Below are positions 1-10,744 of a stretch of 64,000 nucleotides of DNA, one piece after another. Both the position numbers and the translations under genes were made by a program. The notes under the pieces are model-generated. The model was given only the letters and a program-made list of their open reading frames with translations. It did no database searches and had not been told where the DNA came from. How positions within the stretch are numbered: the stretch's first letter is position 1; the number at the start of each line of letters is the position of its first letter. Source of the stretch: Gerris lacustris (lineage: Eukaryota; Arthropoda; Insecta; Hemiptera; Gerridae); assembly GCA_951217055.1 (NCBI GenBank), contig OX578286.1:14347050-14411049 (forward strand). The letters are read 5' to 3'.

Positions 1-200
1 TAGCTGTAGGCTTATTTAAATTAACATAAAAAGTTACTGATCGTGGTTCTTTTCTTAGAGATAACAATCCGTGTTCTACTATTTGTGAATTACTCCACCA
101 GTAACCATCTTGAACCAAAATTGGGTTTGGTAACTTTCATAATCCTCCCTTCATTTCTAATTCTGTTATAATACTAATGATTTAATCTGTTGTTTTTTAG

Positions 201-3200
201 TCTGGAGATGTTGCCGGTATAAAGTTCCCTGATGGAAAGGCCAGTGGTGTAACTTTAAGAAGTCAAAGAATGAAATTACCTGCTAACATCGGTCAGAAGA
301 AAGCCAAAGCTATTGAACAACTTCTCAATCAACTTAATATTGGTAAAACTTTAGTATTTCAGCTTTATTTTATAGCTAACTCAATTTGCAGATTGAATTA
401 GCTATCAAGACATAATAAATTAAGTGACAAATTTAGAAGTTATTGTACTAATGTTACATTATTTATAACTCTTGTCATGCAATTATTGCACAAACATAAG
501 CTTTAAATAAATAATGTATTTTTTTACTCTAAGACCAGACACACGCTGGGGACAAAACAGTCTGCAGAATGTTTCCGAACTGTCTTTGTTGTTGTGTCTG
601 CCTTTTCACACTTGTGTTGCTACAGCTCACTGGAGGCAAGACAGTCGCATATCTTGTACCCAGCAAAATGGATCTTGCGGAAATTGCTATGATTTGTGCT
701 TAAAGGTGGTGACACACTTGAGCATTTGCCCCGAATGAGCATGCATTCGCCCCCGAATGAGCATGCGTTCGCCCCGAATCCCTTAGATATGGAGAGGACG
801 AGCCGAGCGGAAGCGCATGCTCATTCGGGGCGAATATGTGTCGGGATATCTCCTAGGCTGGAGAACTCTTTTGTCTTGCACCTGTCTTTGCATCCAGTGT
901 GCACACTCCCATATCTTCTATCTATGTATATAAAAGTCAACGTATGTGTGTATGTTTGTTCTTTATACAAATTTACAGTTTTAGTCCGATCTCGATGAAA
1001 ATTTGCACACTTGCCCTTCAAAGCAAGGGGAAATCGAGTTCTACATGAATTTTTGAAATTTAAATTTTGGTACACAGGGGTTCGGGGTACAAATGTCAAA
1101 GTAATAGATAGCCTTCATGATTCATATAGTTGAAAAGCTCTTTTGGAGTACAGTAATTGTTGTTATGTACATTTTTTGTCATATTTTCATTAAGATGGGG
1201 GGTAAAATGGAAAAATATAGCTATATTTTACATAAAAAGGAGAAGGTCTGTATGAATTATGAGTGTATCTCTTTTATACAAATCTACAGTTTTATCCATT
1301 ATGTGATAAATATTTACACACTTTTCCTTCAAAACAAGGTGAAGGTCACTGCCTACATGAGATTACGAAATTAAAATTTTGGTACACAGGGGTACGGGGT
1401 ACAAATGTCAAAGTAATGGATACCCTTCATGATGCACATCGTTGAAAAGCTCTTTAAGAGTACAGTAATTGTTGTTATGTACATTTTTGTCAATATTTAA
1501 TTTAGGAGGGGGTAAAATAGAAATTTACTACTATATCAATGAAAGTCAACGTATGTGTATGTTCTTTTTTTAAATATACAGTTTTAGTTCGACCTTGATG
1601 AAAATTTGCACACTTGATCTGCAAAGCAAGGGGAAGGTCACTGTCTACATGAATTTTTGAAATTTAAATTTTGGTTAACAGGGGTACAAGGTACAAATGT
1701 CAAAGTAATAAAAACCCTTCTTGATGCATATCGTTGAAAAGCTCTTTAAGAGGACAGTAATTGTTGTTATGTACAGTTTTGTCACATTTGCATTTAGGAG
1801 GGGGGTAAATTTGCGATATTTGAAAATCATCTTATCAAAGAGGAAAGGTTAAGAATTAAGAGGGAAAAATAGAATCTATATATTCTCGCATTGCAAAATA
1901 ATTTAAATGTTTCTTGATGCTGTAGTTTATAAACTTATCAAATTAAAATAACACTCCGTAGCGCAGCACGGGTATCCAGCTAGTACTGTATAAGCCCTTA
2001 AGGCAGTGACAAAACTGTCTGCGGGCGCTTAGGCGCCTGGCCTAAGCGTAAGGTAATCTAATATCTTTTTTTTTGTAAAGTAATCTAATCTCTTTTTTGA
2101 ATATTTGTTTTATTTGCAGAAGTGAATCCAATGCCGACGGAGGATATTTGCAGTGAATTTAACGATTTAAGAAACGACTTAGTGCTTCTTTATGAACTGA
2201 AAACAGCCATGGCTTCCTGCGAATTTGAACTTCAATCACTCAGGCATCAGTATGAAGCTACTAATCCGGGAAAGGTAGGATTTTTTTCTTTTGTTTTTGC
2301 TGTACATGGTATATCGACTGTGTAGCTGCAAAACCTCGTAACCCCAAAAACTCAATTTTTCAGGAGAAGGAAAAAACGTTTTAAAAAAGTTTATTTTTAT
2401 ATTTTCTCTATATTTATTTTGATTTTAATTAATTTTACTGAAACATATCCCACAACTAGTTAAAGACTTACAATGCATGGGTAAGGAGGTTTTGAAACCT
2501 TGTCGTATACGAGGTTTTTTGTACACTTTAGTTAAATGATGAATACAAAGTATTACATTCATTTCTATAAAAAATAATTGCTTAAGGCTTACTAGCTTTT
2601 GCACATAGGTAGATATTAATAATGTCTAACAAAAAATGCAATAAAGAATCTCGATTTTGAGGGTTACAATTACTACGTTCACACATCGTTTTGAAAGCGT
2701 TTCGGATCCAATTCGTTTTCAAACCAATTCCCGTTCACACAACAAAAAATACAGGTGATCGAAATATTTGTTTTCGAAATCTTGTAACGGTGATGTCACG
2801 AGCAAAACCTTCTTTCTTGTTACCTAATATGTCCGCAAATTTTTACATTTTATTTACAAGTTATTAAAAGTTTTTACAGGTTCTTTATAGTATTAACTTT
2901 TGTTTAAAAACGTTTTTGCAGTTTAAAAAAAAGAAACGGAAGCTCACAAAAACTTAAAAGCTCAAGAACTTAAAAAGTGGAAAAGACCTGTTCATACGAG
3001 CGTTTTGAATTCGATCCCCCGATCCGATCACGTATTTTTGGTGGAGCGGATCTAACCCGATACGATCCGTCGATCTCCGTTCGTACAGCGTTTTGAACTA
3101 GCGGATCGTTTTCAAAACCGTTTCCAAAACGATGTGTGAACGTAGTAAATGTATTGCTGGTATAAAGTCAATTGTTGATTATATTTGTTGTCAGTTGTTG

Positions 3201-4158
3201 TTGATTATATAGTAGTAGTAGGGGGGGGGGGGGGGGGGGGTAGGCCTAGCAAAGAGACCACACTTTAAGTCCTTTTTGCCAATTCCAGAATCACTTGCAC
3301 CATCTTACCGTCAAACCTCTTTGTTTGGATAATAAATTAGAGAATGGCTTGCAATTTTGCGGCTACAAGTTCCTCCTTCTCTTCTCTCCTGCTTCTAAGG
3401 TATGGAAACGCAGTCTTCCATATCTTTCACATACTCCCACAAAGTGGTAACCTATAGCGGCAAATGTCTTCTAAGCTGGCAGTGTCCAGTTTGACTCCAA
3501 ACATGTTTCTCAGACCTAACAATCCCTTTCTTGGCCTACCTAGTTCCCTCTTTAATTGGTTTTGCCCTCTAACTCACTGACATTCTATGATTTGGTCTTT
3601 AGCTGCCTTATTCCACCCCTCACTCTTGTGCCTCTTAATTCCTAACAGGGGTTCTTACTGGGTAACAGGGGTAATTACTGTCCCTGTTAGGGGATAGATT
3701 CTTAAGGGTTTTAATAACCATTCATTCTAGTGGCAATTTTTTGTTTTAAAACTTTTTATTTACTTTCAAGGGAAAAGCTGAATAAATGCCCACTTCTTAC
3801 CTTAAACAGTGTTTTTCATTACACAAAAAAATAAATCTATTCCTTTTTATCCCTAATTACTTATACAGAATTTTTACATAGACTATAATATAATTAAGTC
3901 TTAGCATAGGACTAATATATTTTATTAATACTAGTTATTCATCTAATTTGAATAAGTTTATTCAATATTCTTGTAATAGATAATCAATAGATATGAAATA
4001 AATAAAAAAAATCATCAATATTTTATAATATATATTAATTTATTTTTTAGACCCTGCTAATACCGAAAGAACTTTGTATTAAGAAAGAAGAACCTGAAGA
4101 AACACCCGGAACATCAACTCAAAAAACAGAAACACCTCCACCTCAGACATCAAATTAA
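201..4158 (+). CDS. DMAP1: DMAP1 (DNA methyltransferase 1-associated protein 1), last three exons; partial at window edge
   Basis: Three exons join in frame: 201-342, 2120-2274 and 4051-4158, with AG/GT borders and a TAA stop at 4156-4158. The 5' exons lie before the window. The first exon encodes the LRSQRMKLPANIGQKK block, the second a helical stretch with NDLVLLYELK and RHQYEA, and the last an acidic/proline tail ending ETPPPQTSN. These match my knowledge of the conserved C-terminal half of DMAP1, a SANT-domain subunit of the nuclear NuA4/TIP60 and SRCAP/SWR1 chromatin complexes; the SANT domain itself is upstream and not visible. Intron 343-2119 holds a Helitron-like element and intron 2275-4050 a MITE and a G20 run. 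A perfect palindrome begins 12 nt after the stop, so it probably lies in the 3' UTR. Identity is fairly sure; function is from family knowledge. Confidence 0.9.
745..835. repeat. GC-rich imperfect inverted repeat in DMAP1 intron
   Basis: The left arm at about 745-770 (ATTCGCCCCCGAATGAGCAT...) is complementary to the right arm at 811-835 (...ATGCTCATTCGGGGCGAAT) across a spacer of about 40 nt. A second partial copy of the arm sits just upstream (724-745). It is a foldback repeat of unknown class with no coding potential. Confidence 0.6.
917..1983 (+). mobile_element. Helitron-like non-autonomous element with internal ~300-bp tandem repeats
   Basis: The left end reads TCTATCTATGTATATAAAAG and the right end CACGGGTATCCAGCTAG followed by T. 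This fits the Helitron 5' TC and 3' CTRR rules. A short CCGT/ACGG hairpin lies about 10 nt before the end. The interior is about three diverged units of roughly 300 bp starting near 957, 1263 and 1560, each with GGTACACAGGGGT, GGGTACAAATGTCAAAGTAAT and GAAAAGCTCTTT. No Rep/helicase gene is present. The element class is inferred from the ends only. Confidence 0.6.
2671..3147. mobile_element. MITE with terminal inverted repeats (TACTACGTTCACACATCG)
   Basis: The left end TACTACGTTCACACATCGTT is the reverse complement of the right end ...CGATGTGTGAACGTAGTA. Inner arms also pair (fragments rich in GTTTTGAAA and GATCC). It is about 477 bp with no ORF and lies in the last DMAP1 intron. The target duplication is unclear, so the superfamily is not assigned. 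Confidence 0.7.
3221..3240 (+). repeat. G20 homopolymer
   Basis: Twenty consecutive G follow a (GTA)n run in the last DMAP1 intron. It could form G-quadruplexes in DNA or in the pre-mRNA. The same GTA-then-G context recurs in diverged form near 53500, suggesting it belongs to a dispersed repeat. The rest of 3241-4050 shows nothing I recognise. Confidence 0.8.
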
Positions 4159-4169
4159 TTATTTTTTTT

Positions 4170-4297
4170 AATTTAAATCAAATTATAATTATTATTAACT
4201 ACGGGAAACAGACAGAGAAAAATAGACTCCAGCGCTGGAGTCTATTTTTCTCTGTCTGTTTCCCGTAGTTAATAATAATTATAATTTGATTTAAATT
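4170..4297. repeat. Perfect 128-bp palindrome (64-bp arms, no spacer) after DMAP1 stop
   Basis: The sequence reads identically on both strands about a centre at 4233/4234 (CCAGC|GCTGG). It starts 12 nt after the DMAP1 stop codon, so if transcribed it would make a 64-bp perfect RNA hairpin in the 3' UTR. The right arm is the start of a dispersed repeat also found at 41298-41377. Confidence 0.95.
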
Positions 4298-4346
4298 CAA
4301 ATTTAATCGTTCCGTAGTATGAATACTACCAAAATCGTAAAATATG
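4234..4346 (+). repeat. Dispersed repeat tail, empty-site paralogue of the Gypsy insertion
   Basis: This segment (GCTGGAGTCTATTTTTCTC through CGTTCCGTAGTATGAATACTACC to CGTAAAATATG) is nearly identical to 41296-41377 joined to 45783-45815, the two sides of the Ty3/Gypsy element. Here it is uninterrupted, so it shows the pre-insertion state. Beyond it, to about 5150, I see only AT-rich DNA. Confidence 0.9.
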
Positions 4347-5159
4347 AATTTTTAATTTTTTAATACGTGTAGCTTGATAATCGTCAAAAATATTTAATCT
4401 ATCACAAATTTGACACTGTTAGAATTTATTTTACCCATTTAAATTCTTTAGCTTTTCCTTTTTTTTTTTATATTTATATAAACTAATCTGTAAATATTGA
4501 ATAATCTGACTTTTTTTAAGTCTAAAGGGTATGATTGTCTAAAAAAAAATCTCTTTTTTTCTTCTTATTGACATTAAAAATAATAATTTTTATTTGTTAA
4601 ATACCTTTATACAATTGTATAGATTATTAAATTACATTTAAATTTGTAATTTTAATTACATGTAAATAATATTACGTGTTTTTTTTTTTAAATTACTTTC
4701 CTAATTTTAAATTACACATCTTACTAATTATACTAAAAAAAAAAAATAAAAGATGCTCTATTACTAATGCAGGGTTGTCCACGGGAAAAAGGACAATTTT
4801 TGAATAAGCAGTACTGTTTATTTTAAAATTATCTGTATATTTTATCAGCAAATTACTAACCATATTATTGTAATTTAGCTCTCCTCTAAACTTTATCTAG
4901 GGTACTTACAAAAACAGACTTTTATAAAAATGGTGTAGGACTGGAAATGTTGATATAAGAGACGTAAGATTTATCTTAACTTAATTGTCAGAATATGCTT
5001 TTAGTGCATTCAATGGCTTAGTAAGGTGTTTTTAAACAAACTTTCATCGTGTTATGAACAAGAGTCATCGTATAGTGGCAAAAAAATAAAATGGCACTTA
5101 TCCATAGTGGTTCCGTACTAAGGCTGCTGGTGTTTGGATCCCCAATAGATCCAAACACA

Positions 5160-5370
5160 GTACTTCTTTAGATTGTTACCCCCTTAAGATTTTTTTTGGA
5201 ATATAAATGACCGACTAAATAACTATTAAGACAAAAGAATGTTTAGTCCAATGTACTTTGGGACAAAGGAATATCACACTTCTGTTTTATAAAGGGAATA
5301 ACACTCTAAAGAAGAACATTCTGTACACCTTCTTTAGATTTTTACTCCCCTCATTTTTAGGTTTCTGTAC
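5160..5370. repeat. Foldback repeat family (CTTCTTTAGATTGTTACTCC)
   Basis: The copy begins with CTTCTTTAGATTGTTAC, contains the signature TTTAGTCCAATGTACTTTGGGACAAAGG and an internal inverted copy of its end (AACACTCTAAAGAAG). Related copies lie at 28397-28627, 32796-32875, 33462-33522, 35352-36985 (interrupted), about 52340-52500 and 57921-58120. It is non-coding, class unknown. Confidence 0.7.
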
Positions 5371-5559
5371 AAAGTACAAAAACAAAAAGAAACCTTATAT
5401 AACGGCTCTGTCTGTCCGTTGCTTGTTTCAATTCATAAACTACTATAGCTAGGAACATGAAATTCGGCACACAGGTGCATCTCGGCATTTGAGACAACTG
5501 GACACATTTTGGATTTTTCACACTTAATATTTTCAAGATGGCGGCCACTATGGCAGGCG

Positions 5560-5990
5560 ACTAAAAAAAACGTTTTTAGTCACCATGACATGTTATATAT
5601 CAATTTAAAGGTCTTAAAATGAAGAAAAAGAATATGCGATTATTAAAATTTTACACTTAAAAGTTTCAAGATGGATGGCGGGTGAATAAAAAACAAGTTT
5701 TTAGTCACCATGTCATGTTATATATCAAATTAAAGGTCTTGAAATGAAGAAAAAGGATATGCAACTAATAAAGCAATAAGGCGGGCGACTAAAAAAAGTT
5801 TTTAGTAACTATGACATGTTATACATCAACTTAAAGGTCTTGAAGTGTAGAAAAAGAATATGCAATTATTTAAATATTCAAAATGGCAGCCAATATAGAG
5901 GGTGACTATACATTGTTTTAGTCACCATAACATGTTATACACCAATTTAAAGGTCTTGAAGAGTAGAAAAAGAATATTACTACTAAAATT
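5560..5990. repeat. Tandem repeats of ~110-125 bp
   Basis: Four diverged units each carry GTCACCATGACATGTTATA, AATTAAAGGTCTTGAAGTG-like and AGAAAAAGAATATGCAATTA blocks, starting near 5575, 5700, 5805 and 5922. The array continues from a foldback repeat and has no ORF. The flanking stretch to 6900 holds a partial foldback copy and otherwise nothing I recognise. Confidence 0.7.
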
Positions 5991-6929
5991 AGTGTAATTA
6001 TATTACACTTAATAATTTTAACTTTAATGTACAGAAACCGGCGACTATCTCCCCTACGTACTTACGTGAAGCGCGCCTTACTTGTTCATTATAAAGGGAG
6101 TAACAGCCTAAAGAAGTGCCCCAAACACACCCTTCTGTCATTATTTTCCTTGTGTCTCGAGTAGAACCCTATTACAAAGGTGTGCCAGCTTGCTGCGTTT
6201 GTACCTACATAGGATCCTAACAACAATTTTGATTTTGTAAAGATTAACTTTAAAATCGTGTGATCGCATTTGGTATTATTTAAAACCACCTCAGAGGTAT
6301 GTTTCTGAATTTGAAAACCCGTTGAATGTATGGTATAAATTTAATAAAAATCATTAGAATGCATCAAATGCTAGATTATATCATCTAAAGGCGTATTACC
6401 AGTCACGTACTTGTGTTACATTAGCTCTACTTTGATTGAACTATGCCGGGCATGAGCTTTTTACCCTGTAGTTTGTCTAAGACATTTGTAAAATAAATTT
6501 AAAAAGAGGAAACCAACTATATAAAAAAAATGATTCAAACTTGAGCAAGTCTTCTTCTTTCAAGATGCCTATAAAGAACTTACATTTTCTCATTTAGATG
6601 GAATACAACACTAATTGTCCAAATTATATGATTACCTGATATATTTCATAGGTAAATATCAAGTTGGTACAATGCTTACATTGTTTTTGGTATGTAAATG
6701 TAATGTGTAATGCTACTTCACTGAAAAAAGGTTTCTTTCACAGTTATTGTGCGATTTATAACTTTGAGCTAGTGGTTTATCATTAATTCCTCCCTAGTAT
6801 TAGAGAAAAAAAATTGGCCATATCAACCAATTTTTGTTTAGTTGTTTCTAGTAGGGTTGAGACATTGATGCTGATGTATCAAAAACATCAATGTATCCGA
6901 TCAAATGACATTAATGTAATTGTCTGTGG

Positions 6930-7596
6930 CAGTGTTTCCCAAAGTGTGGTACGCGTACCCTTGGGGGTACGGGAAGAGTTTGATGGGGGTACGCGCTGCA
7001 CCGTGCTTTGACTGCGTAGTCAATTTTATCCTGAAAAGGATAAAATTGTTTAGGTTGAGGCAACAGAGTTCATCATAATTTGGTTCCCTGTTAATTTATT
7101 ATTGAAGTATACCCATATTTTATTATTATTATTTTTATTTATTTATTCATCCTATTTCTTGTTAAATTTGTTACATGACGACTAGAGTCGTGGGACAAAT
7201 ACCAATGAGTGAAGTGACTCACATTATTAGACCTAACTCCTTGGTTTTAGTTGTTTTAGTTTTGGAAAAATTACTTTTTAAGAGTATTAATTTGTAAATA
7301 TTTGACAAATAGAAAGTTTTTAATTTCCATTTTTAAAAAGGATTATACCTAAAGTGTTGAAAATGTTTCAATATAAGTGAAGTTTTCCAATATAAGTGAA
7401 GTTTTATAGAAAGAAAGTAGTTTATATTTATATGATTTCATTTTTTTAAAGAACAATACCGATTGACACTATTAGAAAAAAAAGAATTAAATAATAAAAA
7501 CAACCAAAATAGAAATTTTTTTTTTTAACGAGGGGTACTTAGTGTTACGAAAATTATAGAAAGGGTACACAGATGCTAAAAGTATGGGAAACAATG
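6930..7596. mobile_element. hAT-like MITE with 8-bp target duplication
   Basis: The left end CAGTGTTTCCCAAAGTGTGG and the right end ...AGTATGGGAAACAATG are imperfect inverted repeats of the hAT type. They are flanked by 8-bp duplications GTCTGTGG (6922-6929) and GTCTATGG (7597-7604), one mismatch. It is 667 bp with no transposase. Confidence 0.8.
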
Positions 7597-7722
7597 GTCT
7601 ATGGTAAACATATTTTGGAGGACTAGTTTTTTTTTTGTCAGATTGAAAGGTGTATCGAAAACATTGATTTTGAACATCAATTTTTTTTTAGGGGGGATTG
7701 TTAGAGAAACATTTGTTTTTAC

Positions 7723-7939
7723 TAGGGTTGGGACATCAATTTTTCAGATAAAAAACATCGATCTTGTATCAGCAACATCGAAAGTGGCAAGCTTTTCTTT
7801 GCTCGAGATAAAATTTTGAAAGACTAGTGACCAATTTTTTTTTTGCTTGTTCGGTCGAGAGGTCAATATATCAATATCATCGATGTTGGATCGGTTCAAA
7901 GTTGAACAATGAAGTTTGGCTATCAATGTCCCAACCCTA
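7723..7939. mobile_element. Short hAT-like MITE (TAGGGTTGGGACATCAAT ends)
   Basis: The ends TAGGGTTGGGACATCAAT and ATCAATGTCCCAACCCTA are inverted repeats. The flanks GTTTTTAC (7715-7722) and GTTTTTGC (7940-7947) form an 8-bp target duplication with one mismatch. It is 217 bp and non-coding. A diverged end of the same type (GTAGGGTTGAGACATTGATG) occurs near 6851. Confidence 0.8.
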
Positions 7940-8019
7940 GTTTTTGCCAATTATTGTTAGGCATTTCTATGGATGTCTACACACTTAGCAATACAATATC
8001 CCCTTAGCACTTTCTAGGT

Positions 8020-10400
8020 AAAGGAGTATGTCCACACCAACAGGGTAAATGGATAATTTTTAAAAAAAGTGACACTTTCACCGCAAGTTAAAAAAAATTA
8101 ATTACTTGCACTCCTCATAATTAAAAAATCTACAACCCCACAAACATTTTTCTATAGATTAAATTCGTCATTTTGGTGTAGTCAGATTCTTGAATATCCT
8201 TTTTAGGGAGGAGAAATTTAAATATATATATTCTAAAAAGGTCACGATAGTTATGTCCTAGTCCCTTTTAACCTAAGTTACCATGCTCAAAAAATATTTT
8301 TTTTTTTACTTTCTAACTATGAGCCTAGATAGGAAATATAACGTAGTTTGTGATACTAAATATAATTTTTCTTATTTCGGTGTAACTTATTGGGAATTTA
8401 ATAAAAAGGCTTGTCCCAGCAATCAGTCACGATAGTTACGTCAAAAATAGTTACCAAGAAATTGGCTGCACTGTTTGACTGAGGGCGGGATTTCAGTGTT
8501 TTATAGATAAAAGAATCATTTCTTTATAACCTAAAGTTCGTCTCCGCATTTTCTGAAGTAAGCCTCGGTCACAACAATTATCTTCAAAAATCATGGGGCG
8601 TATCCAGCGGCTAGGTCTGGAGGGGGCACAATCTAAGTAGTTTAGATTGGGGGGGGGGGGGGGGGGATTCGTAGTGGAATCAAGAAAAAGCAGCTGCCCC
8701 CCCCCAAAAAAAAAAATCTCCGCGCCTCCAGAAACAATTGCAATTAACTGATTTCTAACGAATAAATTTTATGCTGATTGCTACTGCAGTACAACATCTT
8801 ACTGTAAGTCATGGGCGTCGTCTGCAGTTAATTATTGAGGGGGGGCATCAATGGCGGGGGGTCCGGGGGCCCTCCCCTGGAAAATTTTGAAAATATGACC
8901 TCTTAAAACAGCGATTTTATGCATTTCTGAGGTGAAATTGAATATGAGGTGAATGCAAAAATATGTATTAAAAAAAAAAAAAATACGGCGTATTTTTTTT
9001 TTTTTTTTACTCTATCAGGGTATGGGCCCGTCTGGGGGGGCACGTGCCCCCCCCCTGGATTCGCCACTGGGCGTATGCTTATTCAGTCACAATAGTTACC
9101 ATAAATTTTAGTACTTAAAAGTGCATTTAAAGCTTTTTAATATTTTTGGGAATACCCCAGTAGTTTACAGCAAACCTATGGTTTCCTTTGAAAGCATTAA
9201 TACATTATTGGGTGGCTTGGCCGCCATGTTTTAGTTTATAAGTCACGATAGTTACTTGTCCCGATAGTTAATTTTCACATACATATTCTTGTTGTATACA
9301 GGGTGGCACAAAAGTATGGAAACCCCTGAATAACTTGTCAGAAATGCATTTTTTTAAAAGTTAAATTCAAAAGTTGCAGGATTTTTTCTTAGCTATTCAA
9401 TGGTGACCTTGGATTTGACCTTAACCTTGCTCGTCAAGCTCATTTGGAGGTTAACTTAATTATTTTAAATGGGAACCCCCATTTTATATTGCGGATTTTA
9501 AAAGAGCAGGAAATTTTACGTAAAATATGACCTTGACCATGTCCCTGAAATGACCTTTAAGGTCATTCCGAATACCCCAGTAGTATACAGAAAACTTATG
9601 CTTTCCTTTGAAAGCATTAATACATTAGGGTGGCTTGGGTGCCATGTTTTAGTTTAAAAGTCACGATAGCTACTTTTCACATACACATTCTTGTTATATA
9701 GATGTTCAGCGTCAAAATAAAGCACTAGTTGGCTCAGAATTGTCAGTGTCACTTTTTTTGAAAATTTCCCTTTAACTATTTTATCACTATCAACTTTAGA
9801 GGAACACGACACTTATAACGATAGTCACCCAGGAACCAGATAGATGTCACATTAGTTACCCAGCGTACTACATGTCACGATAGTTACTAAAAAAAATTTA
9901 ATTTAAATTGGTTATTTTTTAAAATAAAAAAACTTCGTCCTCATCATAAGAGTTGAGTGTACAATGACTTATTTGGGAAATTAAATCTAATTAGCTAACA
10001 AAATTTTCTATGACCAGGGAACTTTCATAGACAGTAACTATCGTGACAAAATTATAATTAATTAATTTTTTTCACAAATTAAAACCAATGTAAGAAATGT
10101 CCTGAGTATACAATAATCTTGGTTTGAGTCTGTGTGATGATTTCCAGGTGGTAAATAGCATTTTGCAAATCGGTAAGTTGAAGAAAATTCCGGTAAATAT
10201 TGTGACTGAAAAACTACTTTTTTTTTAATTTAAAAATTGATAAAAAATAGTAAAACTTAAAAATCCCATGACCCACTTACATATCCTTGTTGTATAGATG
10301 TTCAGCATCAAAATAAAGCACTAGCTGAATCAAAATCAGACAAATAAATTTTGGGCATTAAGGTTTGTTCAGAATTGTCAGTGTCACTTTTTTTGAAAAT
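8020..10400. repeat. Degenerate repeat cluster with recurring CACGATAGTTAC
   Basis: The motif GTCACGATAGTTAC or close variants recurs many times. Longer duplicated blocks include ATAGATGTTCAGCGTCAAAATAAAG with CAGTGTCACTTTTTTTGAAAAT (about 9700 and 10300) and AATACCCCAGTAGTTTACAG (about 9150 and 9570). A block with G/C runs (8817-9070, GGGGGCCCTCCCC) and a G19 run (8650-8667 region) are embedded. I see no gene here; it is old repeat debris. Confidence 0.55.
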
Positions 10401-10744
10401 GACCCAAATACATCTTGTAAGGCTAAATTGTAACTGAGTAAACATGTTTTTTATTAATAACGTTGTCATAAGAGGGTGGTTTTCAAAACTGCTTTACTTT
10501 CAGTATTCAATATTCTTCAAAATATTTTTATCTTCCTTTAAATTAAAACTCACTTGTGTTCCAGGGCTCAGTTGCAACTTAAGAAGTATACATAATAGAT
10601 CAACAAAGAAAAAAAATGTCCAGTCATGCACCATGACTTAATGAGCGAATTTTCAAAGAAATCTGCGTATTATTGGCTTATGATAATAGAGGCAAATTTT
10701 GGTTTAGAATTTGCATGGGTGAAAAAAAATTGGTACACAGGGGT

